DNA of 64,000 nt, taken from NCBI RefSeq assembly GCF_016907695.1, contig NZ_JAFBCK010000001.1, positions 5,134,001-5,198,000 on the forward strand, written 5' to 3'. The notes under the pieces are model-generated. The model had not been told where the DNA came from, searched no databases, and saw only the letters and a program-made list of their open reading frames with translations. Positions 17,401 through 26,799 of this stretch are shown here, piece after piece (position 1 is the stretch's first letter; each line of letters starts with the position of its first letter). This stretch comes from Actinokineospora baliensis (GTDB lineage: Bacteria; Actinomycetota; Actinomycetes; Mycobacteriales; Pseudonocardiaceae). Position numbers and translations under genes: made by a program.

Positions 17401-17624
17401 GGACCCATCCTGGGACCGGGCGCGGCCGCGCCGCTGGCCCAGCACCCACTCAGCTCCTGTCTCACACCCGACCCGCAACCGCCGCCGCGCTCAGCCTCGG
17501 TGGTGCGCCTGTGGGTGACCCGAGCGGGCGAGTACCCGCCTACTGACGTGCCCGCACCGGGCGCGGCCCCCTAGGCTCGGAGATCCCCGGCGGGCGGGGG
17601 CGGGTCGAGTGCGGGAGTGGGCGG

Positions 17625-20531
17625 ATGACACGGGCGCAGAAGCCGAACGGGCGGCGGTCCGGCGGGTCGGCCCTGATGCGGACCAGTTCGCCGGTGCTGG
17701 TCGGCAGGCACGAGCAGCTCGCCGCCCTGCGCGCGGCTGTTCCGGCGCGGCCCGCGGTGGTGATGGTCGAGGGGGAGGCCGGGGTCGGCAAGAGCAGGCT
17801 GGTCCGCGAGCTGCTGACCACCGACCTGGGGACGACCCTGGTGCTCATCGGCAACTGCCAGCCGGTCGGTGAGCCGTTCCCGTACGGCGCGGTGCTCGAA
17901 GCGCTGCGCGCGGCCTCGGGTCCGCTCGCGGGCAGGCGCCCGAAGCTGAGTCCCGTCGTCGGGGTGGTGGGGCCGTTGCTCCCGGAGATCGCCGAGTACC
18001 TGCCCAGCCCGCCCGCCCCGACGGGTGATCCGCGCACCGAGCGCCACCGCCTGTTCCGCGGCCTGCGGGAGCTGCTCGGCGCGCTGGGTCCGGTGTTGCT
18101 GGTCGTGGAGGACCTGCACTGGGCCGACAGCGGTTCCCGGCAACTGCTGCGCTTCCTGATGGGCGACCCGCCGCCGAACCTGTCCATCGTGGTCACCTAC
18201 CGCCGCGAGGACGTGCCGGGTGGGATGCCGCTGGGCACCGCCTACCGCCCGCCGACCGGCATCACCAGCGTGGTGCTGCGGCTCGCCCCGCTCGACGTCG
18301 GCGAGGTCCGGGCGTTGACCGCGGCCATCCTCGGTGAGGACGTGGTGTCCGCCGAGTTCGCCGCCAAGCTGCGTGAGCGGACCGCGGGTATCCCGTTCGT
18401 CGTCGAGGAGACACTGCGCGCGCTGCGCAACCCGGCGGGCGCCGTGCACGCGGACAGCACGACGGCGCGCAGGCTCCTGGAAGCCGTCGAGGTCCCGGTC
18501 CTGCTGCGCGACGCCATGGCCGAGCGCCTGGCCGCGCTACCGGTCACCGCGACCCGGCTCGCCCAGGCGGCGGCCGTGCTCGGCGCACCCGCACCGGCGG
18601 ACCTGCTAGGCGAGGTCGCGGCGATCGGGGAGCAGCGGGTGCACGCCGCGCTCACGCACGCGCTCGAGGGCCAGGTCCTGCACGAAGTGGACACCGGCCG
18701 CTACGGGTTCCGGCACGCGCTCGCCCAACAGGCCGTGTACGACACGCTCAGCGGCCCGGACCGCCAGCAGTTGCACGACCGGGCGATCGAGGCCCTGCGG
18801 TCGGTCGAGCCGCGCCCGCTCATGCAGTTGGCCGAACACAGCCACCGCGCGGGCCGCACAGCGGCGTGGCTGGCCTATGGCGAGGCCGCGGCTGACCACG
18901 CCACGGAGATCGGCGACGCGGGCGCGGCCACGGCACTGCTGCGGCGGCTGTTGGCCGAGCCCACGGTGCCCGCGGGCGACGTCGACCGGCTCGCGGTCAA
19001 GCTCGGCCAGGTCGCCCACCTGGGCATCGACCAGATCGACCCGACCACCACCCTGGAGCGGCTGCTGGTCGACCGGCGGTTGTCCACCTCGGCGCGCGGC
19101 GAGGTGCGGCTCTACCGCGGTCTGCTGCTGATCCGGCAGGCCAGCGGCGCCGAGGAGGGGCGCTCGGAGATCGAGATGGCCATCGCCGACCTCGCCGAAC
19201 GCCCCGACCTGGCCGCCAAAGGCACCTCGGTGCTGGGGCAGCCGTTCACCGGCATGACCCCGTTGGCCGACTTCGGCCTGTGGCTCGACCGCACCACGCA
19301 CTACCGGGAGACCACCGAGGACCCGGAGCTGCGGCTGTCCCTGCTGGCCAACGAACTCGGGTCCAGGCTGCACACCGGCGACCCGAAGGTGCTCGGCATG
19401 CTCGACGACCTGCCGACCACCGCGGGCACGCCGGGGGAGCTGCGCCAGCTCGCCCGAGTCCACTGCAACCTGGCCGACGCGGGCACCTCCAGCGGCCACT
19501 TCCAACTCGCGGACGAGATGCTGCGCAGCGGGCTGCGCTACGCCGCCGAGAGCGGCGCGCCGTTCGTGGCCAGCACCGGCCAGGTCACCCGGACCCGCCT
19601 GGACTGGCTCACCGGCCGGTGGGACGGCCTCGCCGAGCGCGCGGTGCGGCTGCTCGACGAGTACCGGGACCTGTTCCCCAACTCCAGCGAGCTGAGCCTG
19701 ATCCTGGGTTCCCTGGCGATGGCGCGCGGCGAGTGGGGCGAGGCGATCAGCTACCTCACCGAGACCGGCGCGTTCACCCCGGAGGAGGCGATCACGCCGG
19801 TGGCCATCGCCGGGTGCGCGGCGCTGGCCATGACCGCCCTCGCGCAGGACGACATCGTGCGGGCCTGTGTGGACGCCGACCGCGGTGTGCTGATCCTGCG
19901 GTCCAAGGGCGTGTGGGCGTGGTCGCCTGAGCTGGGTCCCGCCGCGGTCGCGACCTTCCTGGCCGCGGGCCGGGAACTGGACGCGGAGTCGTTCGTGGAC
20001 GCCATGGCCGACGGGATCGCCGACCTCGACGTGCCGATGAGCGTGGCCGCCCTGGCCCGGTGCCGGGGCCTCTTGGCCGAAGCTCGCGGTGACCTCGACA
20101 CCGCCGTCGCGCACTACCGGGACTCGATCGACCGCTACGAGCGGCTGCCTGCGCCGTACTACGCCGCACTGGTCGCCGAACGCGAGGCGATGTGCCTACT
20201 CGAGAGCGACGGCGAGAAGGCGGCGGACGCACTGTCCACTCTGATCGACACCTTCGACACGCTCGGCGCCACCCGCGACGCGGCCCGGTGCAGGCACCTG
20301 CTGCGCGGTGCTGGCGGCGCGAAACCCTCCCGTCGCGGCAGGCGCGGCTACGGCAACGAGCTGTCTCCCCGGGAACAGGAGGTGGCGCGGCTGTTGGCCG
20401 CGGGCCAGACCAACCGGGAGATCGCCGACGTCCTGTTCCTGTCCTCGCGGACGGTCGAGCAGCACGCGGCACGCGTCCTGCGCAAACTCGGCGTCTCCTC
20501 CCGCGCGGAGCTGCAAGGCGAAGACCTCTAG
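17625..20531 (+). CDS. Large LuxR-family AAA regulator (LAL type)
   Basis: Transcriptional regulator of 968 residues. The N-terminal AAA/STAND ATPase has Walker A GEAGVGKS (50-57) and Walker B LLVVEDLHWAD near 157-167; a long helical, TPR-like middle spans roughly 330-890; the C-terminal LuxR helix-turn-helix is at about 905-960 (LSPREQEVARLLAAGQ, then SSRTVEQHAARVLRKLGV). LAL proteins are usually ATP-dependent activators of pathway genes in actinobacteria. ATG 17625 follows GGGAGTGGGCGG. The stop codon TAG is also the first three bases of the MITE-like element, so the insertion lies exactly at the gene end. No obvious target operon is adjacent. Confidence 0.88.
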   Translation: MTRAQKPNGRRSGGSALMRTSSPVLVGRHEQLAALRAAVPARPAVVMVEGEAGVGKSRLVRELLTTDLGTTLVLIGNCQPVGEPFPYGAVLEALRAASGPLAGRRPKLSPVVGVVGPLLPEIAEYLPSPPAPTGDPRTERHRLFRGLRELLGALGPVLLVVEDLHWADSGSRQLLRFLMGDPPPNLSIVVTYRREDVPGGMPLGTAYRPPTGITSVVLRLAPLDVGEVRALTAAILGEDVVSAEFAAKLRERTAGIPFVVEETLRALRNPAGAVHADSTTARRLLEAVEVPVLLRDAMAERLAALPVTATRLAQAAAVLGAPAPADLLGEVAAIGEQRVHAALTHALEGQVLHEVDTGRYGFRHALAQQAVYDTLSGPDRQQLHDRAIEALRSVEPRPLMQLAEHSHRAGRTAAWLAYGEAAADHATEIGDAGAATALLRRLLAEPTVPAGDVDRLAVKLGQVAHLGIDQIDPTTTLERLLVDRRLSTSARGEVRLYRGLLLIRQASGAEEGRSEIEMAIADLAERPDLAAKGTSVLGQPFTGMTPLADFGLWLDRTTHYRETTEDPELRLSLLANELGSRLHTGDPKVLGMLDDLPTTAGTPGELRQLARVHCNLADAGTSSGHFQLADEMLRSGLRYAAESGAPFVASTGQVTRTRLDWLTGRWDGLAERAVRLLDEYRDLFPNSSELSLILGSLAMARGEWGEAISYLTETGAFTPEEAITPVAIAGCAALAMTALAQDDIVRACVDADRGVLILRSKGVWAWSPELGPAAVATFLAAGRELDAESFVDAMADGIADLDVPMSVAALARCRGLLAEARGDLDTAVAHYRDSIDRYERLPAPYYAALVAEREAMCLLESDGEKAADALSTLIDTFDTLGATRDAARCRHLLRGAGGAKPSRRGRRGYGNELSPREQEVARLLAAGQTNREIADVLFLSSRTVEQHAARVLRKLGVSSRAELQGEDL

Positions 20532-20692
20532 TGGCTCGACCCAGAAGGTTGGTGGGGTATCGGCCTGTCCACGGCGTTCCTGGCAAGGCGCCGGAACGGC
20601 CTCGTACTGGGTGTACTTGGTCGTTTCGGCAACGCAGCCAGGGACGTCGTGGGCGGGTCGAGACCCTGTCAACCTTCAGGGTCGGGCCACTA
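20529..20692. mobile_element. 164-bp MITE-like element with 37-bp terminal inverted repeats
   Basis: The two ends match inverted over about 37 bases with 30 identities (left starts TAGTGGCTCGACCCAGAAGG at 20529; right, read backwards from 20692, starts TAGTGGCCCGACCCTGAAGG). CTAG occurs at both outer edges (20528-20531 and 20690-20693), as a 4-bp target duplication would. There is no internal ORF. Both flanking genes end with the TAG contained in the element edge. IS701-type elements favour a YTAG target, so a non-autonomous relative is possible, but the family is not proven. Confidence 0.7.
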
Positions 20693-21577
20693 GCTGCCCA
20701 CCCGGAGGTAGTGCCCCCAGTAGCCCTGGTGGGGGCCGTAGTGGTCGGCGAGTGCGGTGAACTCGGACTCGCTGATCGGCCGCCCGTACACCTTCGCGGC
20801 GGCGTGCAGGCCCTCCTTGTCCGGGGACATGCGCTCCATCCGGCCCAGGCCCCGGATCAGGATGAACGTGGCCGACCACGGGCCGACGCCGGGGAGGGCG
20901 AGGAGGCGTTCGCGGACCTCGTCGTAGTCGCCGGTGCGCAGGTCGTTCTCGTCGATCTCGGCCCAGGCGCGCAGGCCCCGGTAGAGGTAGCCCGCCTTGC
21001 GGGCGTTGCCGATGAGGCCGTGCAGGGTGGGTTCGTCGAGCGAGAGCAGTTGGTCCAGGTCGGGGAAGGCGGACAGGACCGCGCCGTCGAGGGTGACCGT
21101 GTTGGGGAAGTGGTCGACGATGGCGAGCTTCATCGCGCGGGCGACCGGCATCGGGACCCGCTGGCACAGCACGGCCCAGCAGAGCATCTCCAGCGGTGAC
21201 GGGAACTTGACCTGGTGGTACCCGCGCAGCCGGTCGACGACCCGGGCGAACGGCGGGTCCTGCTCGGCCAGCGCGTAGAACGGCACCAGGTCGTCGTCGA
21301 GTCCTAGGTGGAACCCGAGCCGAGCCGCCACCGCCGTCACGGTCTCCTCGGTGATGGGCCCCGCCGACTCCAGCTCACACGCGAGTCCCCCGTCCGCCGC
21401 CGCCAGCCGAGCCCCGACGACCACCCCGTTCTCCCGCACCGCCTTGGTCAGCACGTCGGAACCCGCGCCCTGCTCGCCGACCATCGCCGGGAAGCCGCGG
21501 ATGAAGCGCAGGCTCGCGCCGAAGTCGAACGGTGCGGTGGCGGGCAGCGTGGTGCGCACCAGGGTGTGCTGGGTCAT
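20690..21577 (-). CDS. HhH-GPD DNA glycosylase, AlkA-like (3-methyladenine)
   Basis: Base-excision repair glycosylase of 295 residues. It has an N-terminal beta region, then the helix-hairpin-helix at about 223-236 (LLALPGVGPWSATFI) and a downstream aspartate in SPDKEGL (near 249) at the place of the catalytic Asp of the family. Length and layout match AlkA-like 3-methyladenine glycosylases without the Ada domains. ATG 21577 has a strong GGAGGA site; a much longer upstream reading belongs to another gene's shadow. Its stop codon overlaps the edge of the MITE-like element. Confidence 0.82.
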   Translation of the reverse strand: MTQHTLVRTTLPATAPFDFGASLRFIRGFPAMVGEQGAGSDVLTKAVRENGVVVGARLAAADGGLACELESAGPITEETVTAVAARLGFHLGLDDDLVPFYALAEQDPPFARVVDRLRGYHQVKFPSPLEMLCWAVLCQRVPMPVARAMKLAIVDHFPNTVTLDGAVLSAFPDLDQLLSLDEPTLHGLIGNARKAGYLYRGLRAWAEIDENDLRTGDYDEVRERLLALPGVGPWSATFILIRGLGRMERMSPDKEGLHAAAKVYGRPISESEFTALADHYGPHQGYWGHYLRVGS

Positions 21578-21636
21578 GGTTCCTCCGCGGCAGTGGTGCC
21601 CACAGGATGACGGGGGACACCGACAGTCCAGGACCG

Positions 21637-22923
21637 TCAGCAGGTGATGATCAGCGCGGTCAGGGACGCGCAGGTCGCGGCTGCGGTGTCGTTGGCCGGG
21701 TTGGGGTCCTGGGGTGTTCCGGCCACTCGGGTGGCGCGGGCGTTGAGCTGACCGAGGACGAGGAGTCCGGCGTTCGCGCGGATGGCGCGTTGGGTGGACT
21801 TGCCCGGGTCCAGCGGGCCGATCACGCAGGTGACCTGGGCGCCGGCGGGGGTGCAGCCAGTGGGTGCCTGCGCGGGGATCGAGCCCGCAGGGAGCGTCAG
21901 CACGACCGTGGCCGAGGTCAGCGGCGCGGGGCCGTTGTTGGTGACGGTGAGCGTGTAGTCGATGCGGGCGCCGATCGGGGGCGCGGCGGCGGTGAGGGTG
22001 ATCGCAGCGTCGGCGGTGGTGGCGACGGCCCAGTCGCCCGCCATGATCGTGGCGGTCGGGCCGCCGGGGGAGGCGGCGAGGCGGGTGCGGCCGGTGCCGT
22101 CGGGTTTGACCACGTCGAAGGCGCGGCCGAGCGCGGCGGTGACCAAGACCCGCGTACCGTCCGGCGACCACTGCGGCCCGTACTCGGTGGGCCCGCCGGT
22201 CAGCGTGGTCAGGCCGGTGCCGTCGGCGTTGACCACCGCGGTGCCCGAGGTGACCCGGCTGAACAGGGTGAAGGCGATGCGGGTGCCGTCGGGCGACCAG
22301 TCCGGGTGCCAGGCGCTGGTGTAGTCGGGGTTGTCGGTCAACCGGACGGGGTTGCCGCCGCCGGGATCCGACACCCACAGGTCGCCGCCGCCAATGGCCG
22401 ACGACGGACGCACGTAGGCGATCCGGTCGCCCTTCGGGGACACGACCGGGTCCGCCCCTCGCACGCCGGTCGAGGCGTGGCCGGTGCCGTCGGCGTTCAC
22501 CGAGACGATGACCTCGTCGCGGTTGGCGTAGAAGACCCGGCCGTCCGGCGACCAGGACAGCACCCACACCACGAATCCCCGGCCGACGACCCCGTCGCCG
22601 CTGACCCGGGTCTGGCCGCTGCCGTCGGCGTTCATCACCCAGACCTGCTCGTCGCCGGAGCGGGTGCTGATGAACGCGACTTTCCTGCCGTCCGGCGAGA
22701 CGACCGGGGAGGTGTCCACCCCGGGGTCGGTGGTGAGCCTGCCGCGCTCGGTGCCGTCCGGGTTGACGGAGTACACGTCGACGTTGTCCCCGGTCCCGTC
22801 GTGGTAGTAGATCTTGCCGTTGAGCCCGGGGAACACCGCCGACGCCGGTACCGCCGCCGTGGTGAGGGTGAGCAGGGCGGCGGTGGCGACCGCGGCGCAG
22901 CGGGCGGTTGTGGCGCGTGGCAT
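21637..22923 (-). CDS. Secreted TolB-like beta-propeller protein with C-terminal DUF11 domain
   Basis: Exported protein of 428 residues. A signal peptide (about 1-29, ending ASA-VF) is followed by five or six PD40/TolB-type blades, each with a 'SPDGTRI' or 'SPDGRKVAF' core and 'NADGTG' turns, and then a DUF11-type immunoglobulin-like domain (IDYTLTVTNNGPAPLTSATV). Three cysteines close the C-terminus. Function is probably surface binding or scaffolding; no enzyme motif is visible. ATG 22923 with GAGGAG upstream is preferred over a longer opening to 22992. Confidence 0.78.
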   Translation of the reverse strand: MPRATTARCAAVATAALLTLTTAAVPASAVFPGLNGKIYYHDGTGDNVDVYSVNPDGTERGRLTTDPGVDTSPVVSPDGRKVAFISTRSGDEQVWVMNADGSGQTRVSGDGVVGRGFVVWVLSWSPDGRVFYANRDEVIVSVNADGTGHASTGVRGADPVVSPKGDRIAYVRPSSAIGGGDLWVSDPGGGNPVRLTDNPDYTSAWHPDWSPDGTRIAFTLFSRVTSGTAVVNADGTGLTTLTGGPTEYGPQWSPDGTRVLVTAALGRAFDVVKPDGTGRTRLAASPGGPTATIMAGDWAVATTADAAITLTAAAPPIGARIDYTLTVTNNGPAPLTSATVVLTLPAGSIPAQAPTGCTPAGAQVTCVIGPLDPGKSTQRAIRANAGLLVLGQLNARATRVAGTPQDPNPANDTAAATCASLTALIITC

Positions 22924-23331
22924 GGGATCCAGGGCTCCTCGCACGGCGGGCAGATATGTCCAAACTAGACACCGCGCTCGCGTCGGGGACATAACCCGAT
23001 CGGTGCCGACGCGGGCGGGAACGGGCGAAACCAGCCTGATCGGGTGAGACCTCGGGTGTTCCTGGCCTGTTGTCGGCGCATCCGGTGAATGAGGCGCGCT
23101 AACGGCGGGTGTTGTCGGGGGTCTCTATCGTGGTGGAACCTGTTTGGTCCGTGTCACTCGCTTGGAGTCGTGCGCGGTGATCGCTCCGCGTCCTGGTCGT
23201 TATCCAGATCGGCGCCGTGCGCTGATCTGGTGGTGTCCGGCATTCACCGTCGCCAAATAGCGATCTGTGCTGTTGTATTTGCGACGTCGGAAAGCGTCCG
23301 GCGGAATCGAATGACAAGCAGGGGAGTGTTC
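22924..23331. other. Intergenic stretch with promoter-like and palindromic sequence
   Basis: 408 bases without a credible gene between divergent exported-protein genes. It contains an inverted repeat CCAGATC (23204-23210) / GATCTGG (23224-23230) and an AT-richer patch around 23255-23285 that could hold the promoter of the small secreted protein. Nothing else recognisable. Confidence 0.4.
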
Positions 23332-23706
23332 GTGAAGAAGTTCGCTACGGCCGTTTGTGTGGCAGCTGCCTTTGTTTTCCTGGGTGCGGGCACGGCGCAG
23401 GCGACGAATCCGCCGCCGTCGGGCGGCGGGGTGGAGTGCACCAACAGCGGGGTGATCAACGCACCGGTCCTGTCCTGCAACAACGCCAGTGTCACCACGC
23501 CGCTGCACGTGGACTTCACCGTGGACCGGGTGCTCAGCGACAACGAGGTCGGCTCGGTCGAAACCGCACTCAAGAACATCACCTTCAACGCCGGGAACAT
23601 CAAGAACGTCACCAAGACCGTCGTCGACGCGTGCGGCGCTTTCAGCCCCGCCGTCACCGTCGGAAAGGTCCTGTTCTGGGTCACCGGCGTGCCGATCACC
23701 GTCTAG
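23332..23706 (+). CDS. Small secreted protein of unknown function
   Basis: 124 residues with a classical signal peptide (KKFATAVCVAAAFVFLGAG, cleavage after AQA) and a mature part of about 98 residues. The mature chain has three cysteines (VECTN, VLSCNN, VDACGAF), a proline/glycine-rich start and alternating hydrophobic strands, suggesting a small beta-rich extracellular domain. GTG 23332 has AGGGGAG upstream; a longer open frame reaching 23089 lacks such support. It precedes the SGNH-fold secreted protein on the same strand by 210 bases. No family recognised. Confidence 0.7.
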   Translation: MKKFATAVCVAAAFVFLGAGTAQATNPPPSGGGVECTNSGVINAPVLSCNNASVTTPLHVDFTVDRVLSDNEVGSVETALKNITFNAGNIKNVTKTVVDACGAFSPAVTVGKVLFWVTGVPITV

Positions 23707-23916
23707 CCCCGGCCGAACGGGGTCGACCCCGAATCGGGCATCGTCGAATACCACCCGGCCCGGTGGCGTGCTGACGGACGTGTGTTCGTCCGGAAACGGT
23801 TTCGCCGGGTCGGGTGGTTTGCCGCAGGAATGGGTGACCTGGCCGCGCGGATCGGCTGGCGCGGGGTGCCGCGGGGTACTTGTGGGCGACTGGGCCGACG
23901 AGCGAAGGAGTGTGCG

Positions 23917-24915
23917 ATGGGTATCCGTGCGGTGGCGCTGGGATCCGCGGTGGCGGCGGCGATGGTGGTGGTGGCCCCGGTGGCCGCCGCGCAGCAGGCG
24001 GTACCGCTGCGCTGGGTGGCGATGGGTGACGCGTTCACCGCGGGCGGCATCGACGCGGCCGGGCAGGAGTTGCTCGTCGGCGGGAGACGGGACGGCTGCG
24101 GCAGAACCAGCGGCGCCTACCCGAAGCTGCTCGCCGACCGGCTGGTCGGCACGTACCAGGTGGTCGACGTCAGCTGCGCCGGTGCCTCGATCGCCAACGT
24201 CGTGCTCGACGCGCAGCGCCCGGTGGGTAGGCACGTGCCGTTCTTCGAGGTCTACGACCCGGACTTCCCGTTCCCCCTGGTACCGCGCCAGATCGACGCG
24301 GTCACCGCAAATACCGCTGTCGTCAGCGTCGGGGTCGGCGGCAACACGCTGGGATTCGTCGAGCTGGTGCAGACGTGCCTGCAGCTGGGGGAGTGGGCCG
24401 ATCCCGACACCGACAGCCCGTGTGCCGACTTCTTCACCTACGGCGGCGACGGCGTGGTCACCATCGCCGAGCGGCTCGACGCCGTCGCCGACCAGTACGG
24501 CGCGATGCTCGACCAGATCCGCGCCGCGGCCCCGCGCGCCACCATCCTGGCCGTCGGCTACCCCACGATCTTCCCGACCGACCCCGCCACCTGCGCCTAC
24601 GGGTACACCGCCGCGGGCATGCGCGCCTTCGCCGTCACCAGCAGGCCGGACATCGCGTGGTTGCGCACCCAGGTGGTGGAGCGGCTGAACCTGGTCATCT
24701 CCCAGCAGGCGCTGCTCCACGGCGCCCGCTACGTCGACGTCTACACCCCCACCGCCCGCCACGACGTGTGCAGGCCCGATGGCCTGAACTGGGTGGAGGG
24801 CATGGTCGACCGGCAGGGCAGGTGGGCTGTGGTCCGCCCCAACACCGCTGGTCACCTGGCCACGGCGAACGCGGTCCAGGCCGCCCTGCCCACCTCTCGG
24901 TCCGCGAAGGCATGA
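23917..24915 (+). CDS. Secreted SGNH/GDSL-fold protein lacking the catalytic Ser and His
   Basis: 332-residue exported protein with the fold of Streptomyces-type SGNH lipases/esterases: signal peptide (about 1-27, ending AAA-QQ), block I, the block III GVGGNTLGF, a GYPTIFP strand and a C-terminal block V. The catalytic block I reads G-D-A-F-T-A-G where active enzymes have G-D-S, the codon being GCG, and the usual H-P at block V is R-P (VVRPNTAGH). So nucleophile and base are both replaced while the oxyanion Asn stays. It is likely a binding protein or pseudoenzyme. ATG 23917 has GAAGGAG upstream. Confidence 0.8.
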   Translation: MGIRAVALGSAVAAAMVVVAPVAAAQQAVPLRWVAMGDAFTAGGIDAAGQELLVGGRRDGCGRTSGAYPKLLADRLVGTYQVVDVSCAGASIANVVLDAQRPVGRHVPFFEVYDPDFPFPLVPRQIDAVTANTAVVSVGVGGNTLGFVELVQTCLQLGEWADPDTDSPCADFFTYGGDGVVTIAERLDAVADQYGAMLDQIRAAAPRATILAVGYPTIFPTDPATCAYGYTAAGMRAFAVTSRPDIAWLRTQVVERLNLVISQQALLHGARYVDVYTPTARHDVCRPDGLNWVEGMVDRQGRWAVVRPNTAGHLATANAVQAALPTSRSAKA

Positions 24916-24933
24916 AGCGGCGCCGCGGTCCGG

Positions 24934-26043
24934 TCAGTCGCGTTGGAAGAACCTGAGCATCTGCTGGTCGGCGTCCGGCGCCATCAGCATCGCCTGGATC
25001 TTCGCCGACATCCGGGCCGCGGCGCTGGTGCGGGCGAACATCTCCTGCTCGTACTCGGCGATGGCGGTCGGGACGTCGTTCGGGTGGGCGACGAGGGCGA
25101 GGGCGAGGTTGGCCCCGTCGACCAGGGCCATGTTGGCGCCCTCGCCCACCGGGGGCATGAGGTGCGCGGCGTCGCCGACGAGGGTCGTGTTGGGGGAGGA
25201 GGGCCAGGTCAAGCCGACGGGGAGGGTGGTCATGGTCCACTGGCGGATGCTGTCGTCGCAGGCCGCGATGAGGGCCGTGATGCGCGGGTCCCAGCCCTCG
25301 AGTTCCTGGACGAGGCGGGCCTTGGTGGCGGCGGGGTCGTCGAGGGGGAACCCGGTGGTGGTGAGCCAGTCGTCCGGCGTGTTGTAAAAGCTGAGGCCGA
25401 TGCGCACCCGACCGTCACCGTTGCGTTGCGCGGCCAGGGACTTGCCGTCGCCGAGGACCCAGTAGTTGCCGCGGCCGACCATGGTTGCCAGGTCGGGGTG
25501 CGTGCGGTCGATGTCGGGGATGCCGAGTTCGATGGCGCTTTGGCCGAGGTGGGTGGGGCGGGCGTCGGTGAGCAGCGGGCGAACCCGGGACTGGGCACCG
25601 TCGGCGCCGACCAGCAGGTCATAGGTCGCCGTAGTGCCGTCGGTGAAGCGCACTACGCCATCGGCGGCGGACTCGAAGGCGTGACCCCAGCGCACTGCGT
25701 GATCCGGGACGGAGTCCAGCAGAAGGGCGCGTAAGTCGGCGCGGTCGACTTCGGGGCGTGCGAGCGGGGCGTCGTCAGGCGTGTCGTGCTGCACGAGCAG
25801 CGTTCCGTCGGGTTTGAGCAGCTTCATGTCCTGGCCTTCGCGGCGGGCGATCGCTTCGAACCCCTTGGTCAGCCCCGCCTCGCGCAGCGCCTGCTGGCCA
25901 GAGTGGATGTCGAGCATGCCGCCCTGGTTCCTGGCGTCCCGGGCGGACTCCCGCTCGTACACGACGGACTCGATCCCGTGCACGTGCAGAACCCGGGCCA
26001 ACGCCAGACCGCCCAGCCCGGCTCCCACGATGGCGATGCGCAT
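24934..26043 (-). CDS. FAD-dependent monooxygenase, TetX-like
   Basis: Class A flavoprotein monooxygenase of 369 residues. It carries the FAD motif GAGLGG (7-12), the DG motif GADGAQS in the middle and the second FAD motif GDAAHLMPPVGEGANMA near the C-terminus. The sequence and the divergent TetR partner fit the TetX-like branch, some of which hydroxylate tetracyclines, though many environmental members act on other aromatics. ATG 26043 has GGGGGAG upstream; an in-frame extension to 26073 is less likely. The 66-base gap to the TetR gene holds an inverted repeat. Confidence 0.82.
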   Translation of the reverse strand: MRIAIVGAGLGGLALARVLHVHGIESVVYERESARDARNQGGMLDIHSGQQALREAGLTKGFEAIARREGQDMKLLKPDGTLLVQHDTPDDAPLARPEVDRADLRALLLDSVPDHAVRWGHAFESAADGVVRFTDGTTATYDLLVGADGAQSRVRPLLTDARPTHLGQSAIELGIPDIDRTHPDLATMVGRGNYWVLGDGKSLAAQRNGDGRVRIGLSFYNTPDDWLTTTGFPLDDPAATKARLVQELEGWDPRITALIAACDDSIRQWTMTTLPVGLTWPSSPNTTLVGDAAHLMPPVGEGANMALVDGANLALALVAHPNDVPTAIAEYEQEMFARTSAAARMSAKIQAMLMAPDADQQMLRFFQRD

Positions 26044-26072
26044 GACTCCCCCTCGATTCGCCGCATCTCTCA

Positions 26073-26100
26073 ATACACCGTATCACGAAGGTCGGTGTAT
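26073..26100. promoter_or_regulatory. Operator between TetX-like and TetR genes
   Basis: Inverted repeat ATACACC (26073-26079) / GGTGTAT (26094-26100), perfect over seven bases with a 14-base spacer. Its right arm runs into TATCGT, the probable -10 of the leaderless TetR gene. Binding by the adjacent TetR protein is inferred. Confidence 0.6.
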
Positions 26101-26103
26101 CGT
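26098..26103 (+). promoter_or_regulatory. -10 element TATCGT of the leaderless TetR gene
   Basis: TATCGT, six bases, then ATG 26110. The box overlaps the right operator arm, so repressor binding would block its own transcription. No Shine-Dalgarno precedes the ATG. Confidence 0.55.
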
Positions 26104-26109
26104 CGGCGC

Positions 26110-26799
26110 ATGCTCGTGTGGGAGCGGCCGGAGCCGCCAGACCGTCCGACGCCCGCCCCGCTGAGCCGGGAACTGATCGTCGGCGCGGCGATCCGGTTGG
26201 CTGACGCGGACGGTTTGGACGCGGTGTCGCTGCGCAAGGTGGCCGCGGTGCTCGATGTCGGCCCGATGCGCCTCTACGGCTACCTCGCCACCAAAGAAGA
26301 ACTGCTCGACCTGATGGTCGACGCCGTCCACGCCGAGGTCCGCCCGACCGGGCACGACTGGCGGACAGTCCTGCTGTCCCTCGCCCACGCCACCCGGCAG
26401 GCCGTCCACCGGCACGAATGGCTCGCCGACCTCCTCGGCGGCCGCCCCCAACTCGGCCCCAACACCCTGGCCTGCGGCGACGCCGTCCTAGCCGGGATGG
26501 CGGGCGTTGACCTCGACACCGTCGTCCCCGCCGTCGCCGCGGTCAACGCCTACGTGATCGGCGCGGTCCGCCGCGAGATCACCGAACGCCGCGCCGAACG
26601 GGCCTCCGGACTGGACAAGGACGAGTGGCAGACCACCCACGGCCCCTACCTGAAGCGGATCTTCGCCGATGGCCACTACCCCGCCCTGGCCAACCTCGTC
26701 CACAACGGACCACACCTCAACGCCGACCACACCTTCGAGGCGGGCCTCGCCCTTGTCCTCGACGGCATCGCGACGCGCGTGCGGGGCCGATCCGCGTAG
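26110..26799 (+). CDS. TetR-family repressor with TetR_C domain
   Basis: 229-residue regulator. The helix-turn-helix lies at about 37-57 (SLRKVAAVLDVGPMRLYGYL region) and a TetR_C domain fills the rest. It is divergent from the TetX-like monooxygenase and presumably controls it and itself through the inverted repeat in the gap. The ATG at 26110 follows a -10 box by six bases, so the mRNA is probably leaderless. Its stop codon TAG is part of the -10 box of the next gene. Confidence 0.85.
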   Translation: MLVWERPEPPDRPTPAPLSRELIVGAAIRLADADGLDAVSLRKVAAVLDVGPMRLYGYLATKEELLDLMVDAVHAEVRPTGHDWRTVLLSLAHATRQAVHRHEWLADLLGGRPQLGPNTLACGDAVLAGMAGVDLDTVVPAVAAVNAYVIGAVRREITERRAERASGLDKDEWQTTHGPYLKRIFADGHYPALANLVHNGPHLNADHTFEAGLALVLDGIATRVRGRSA

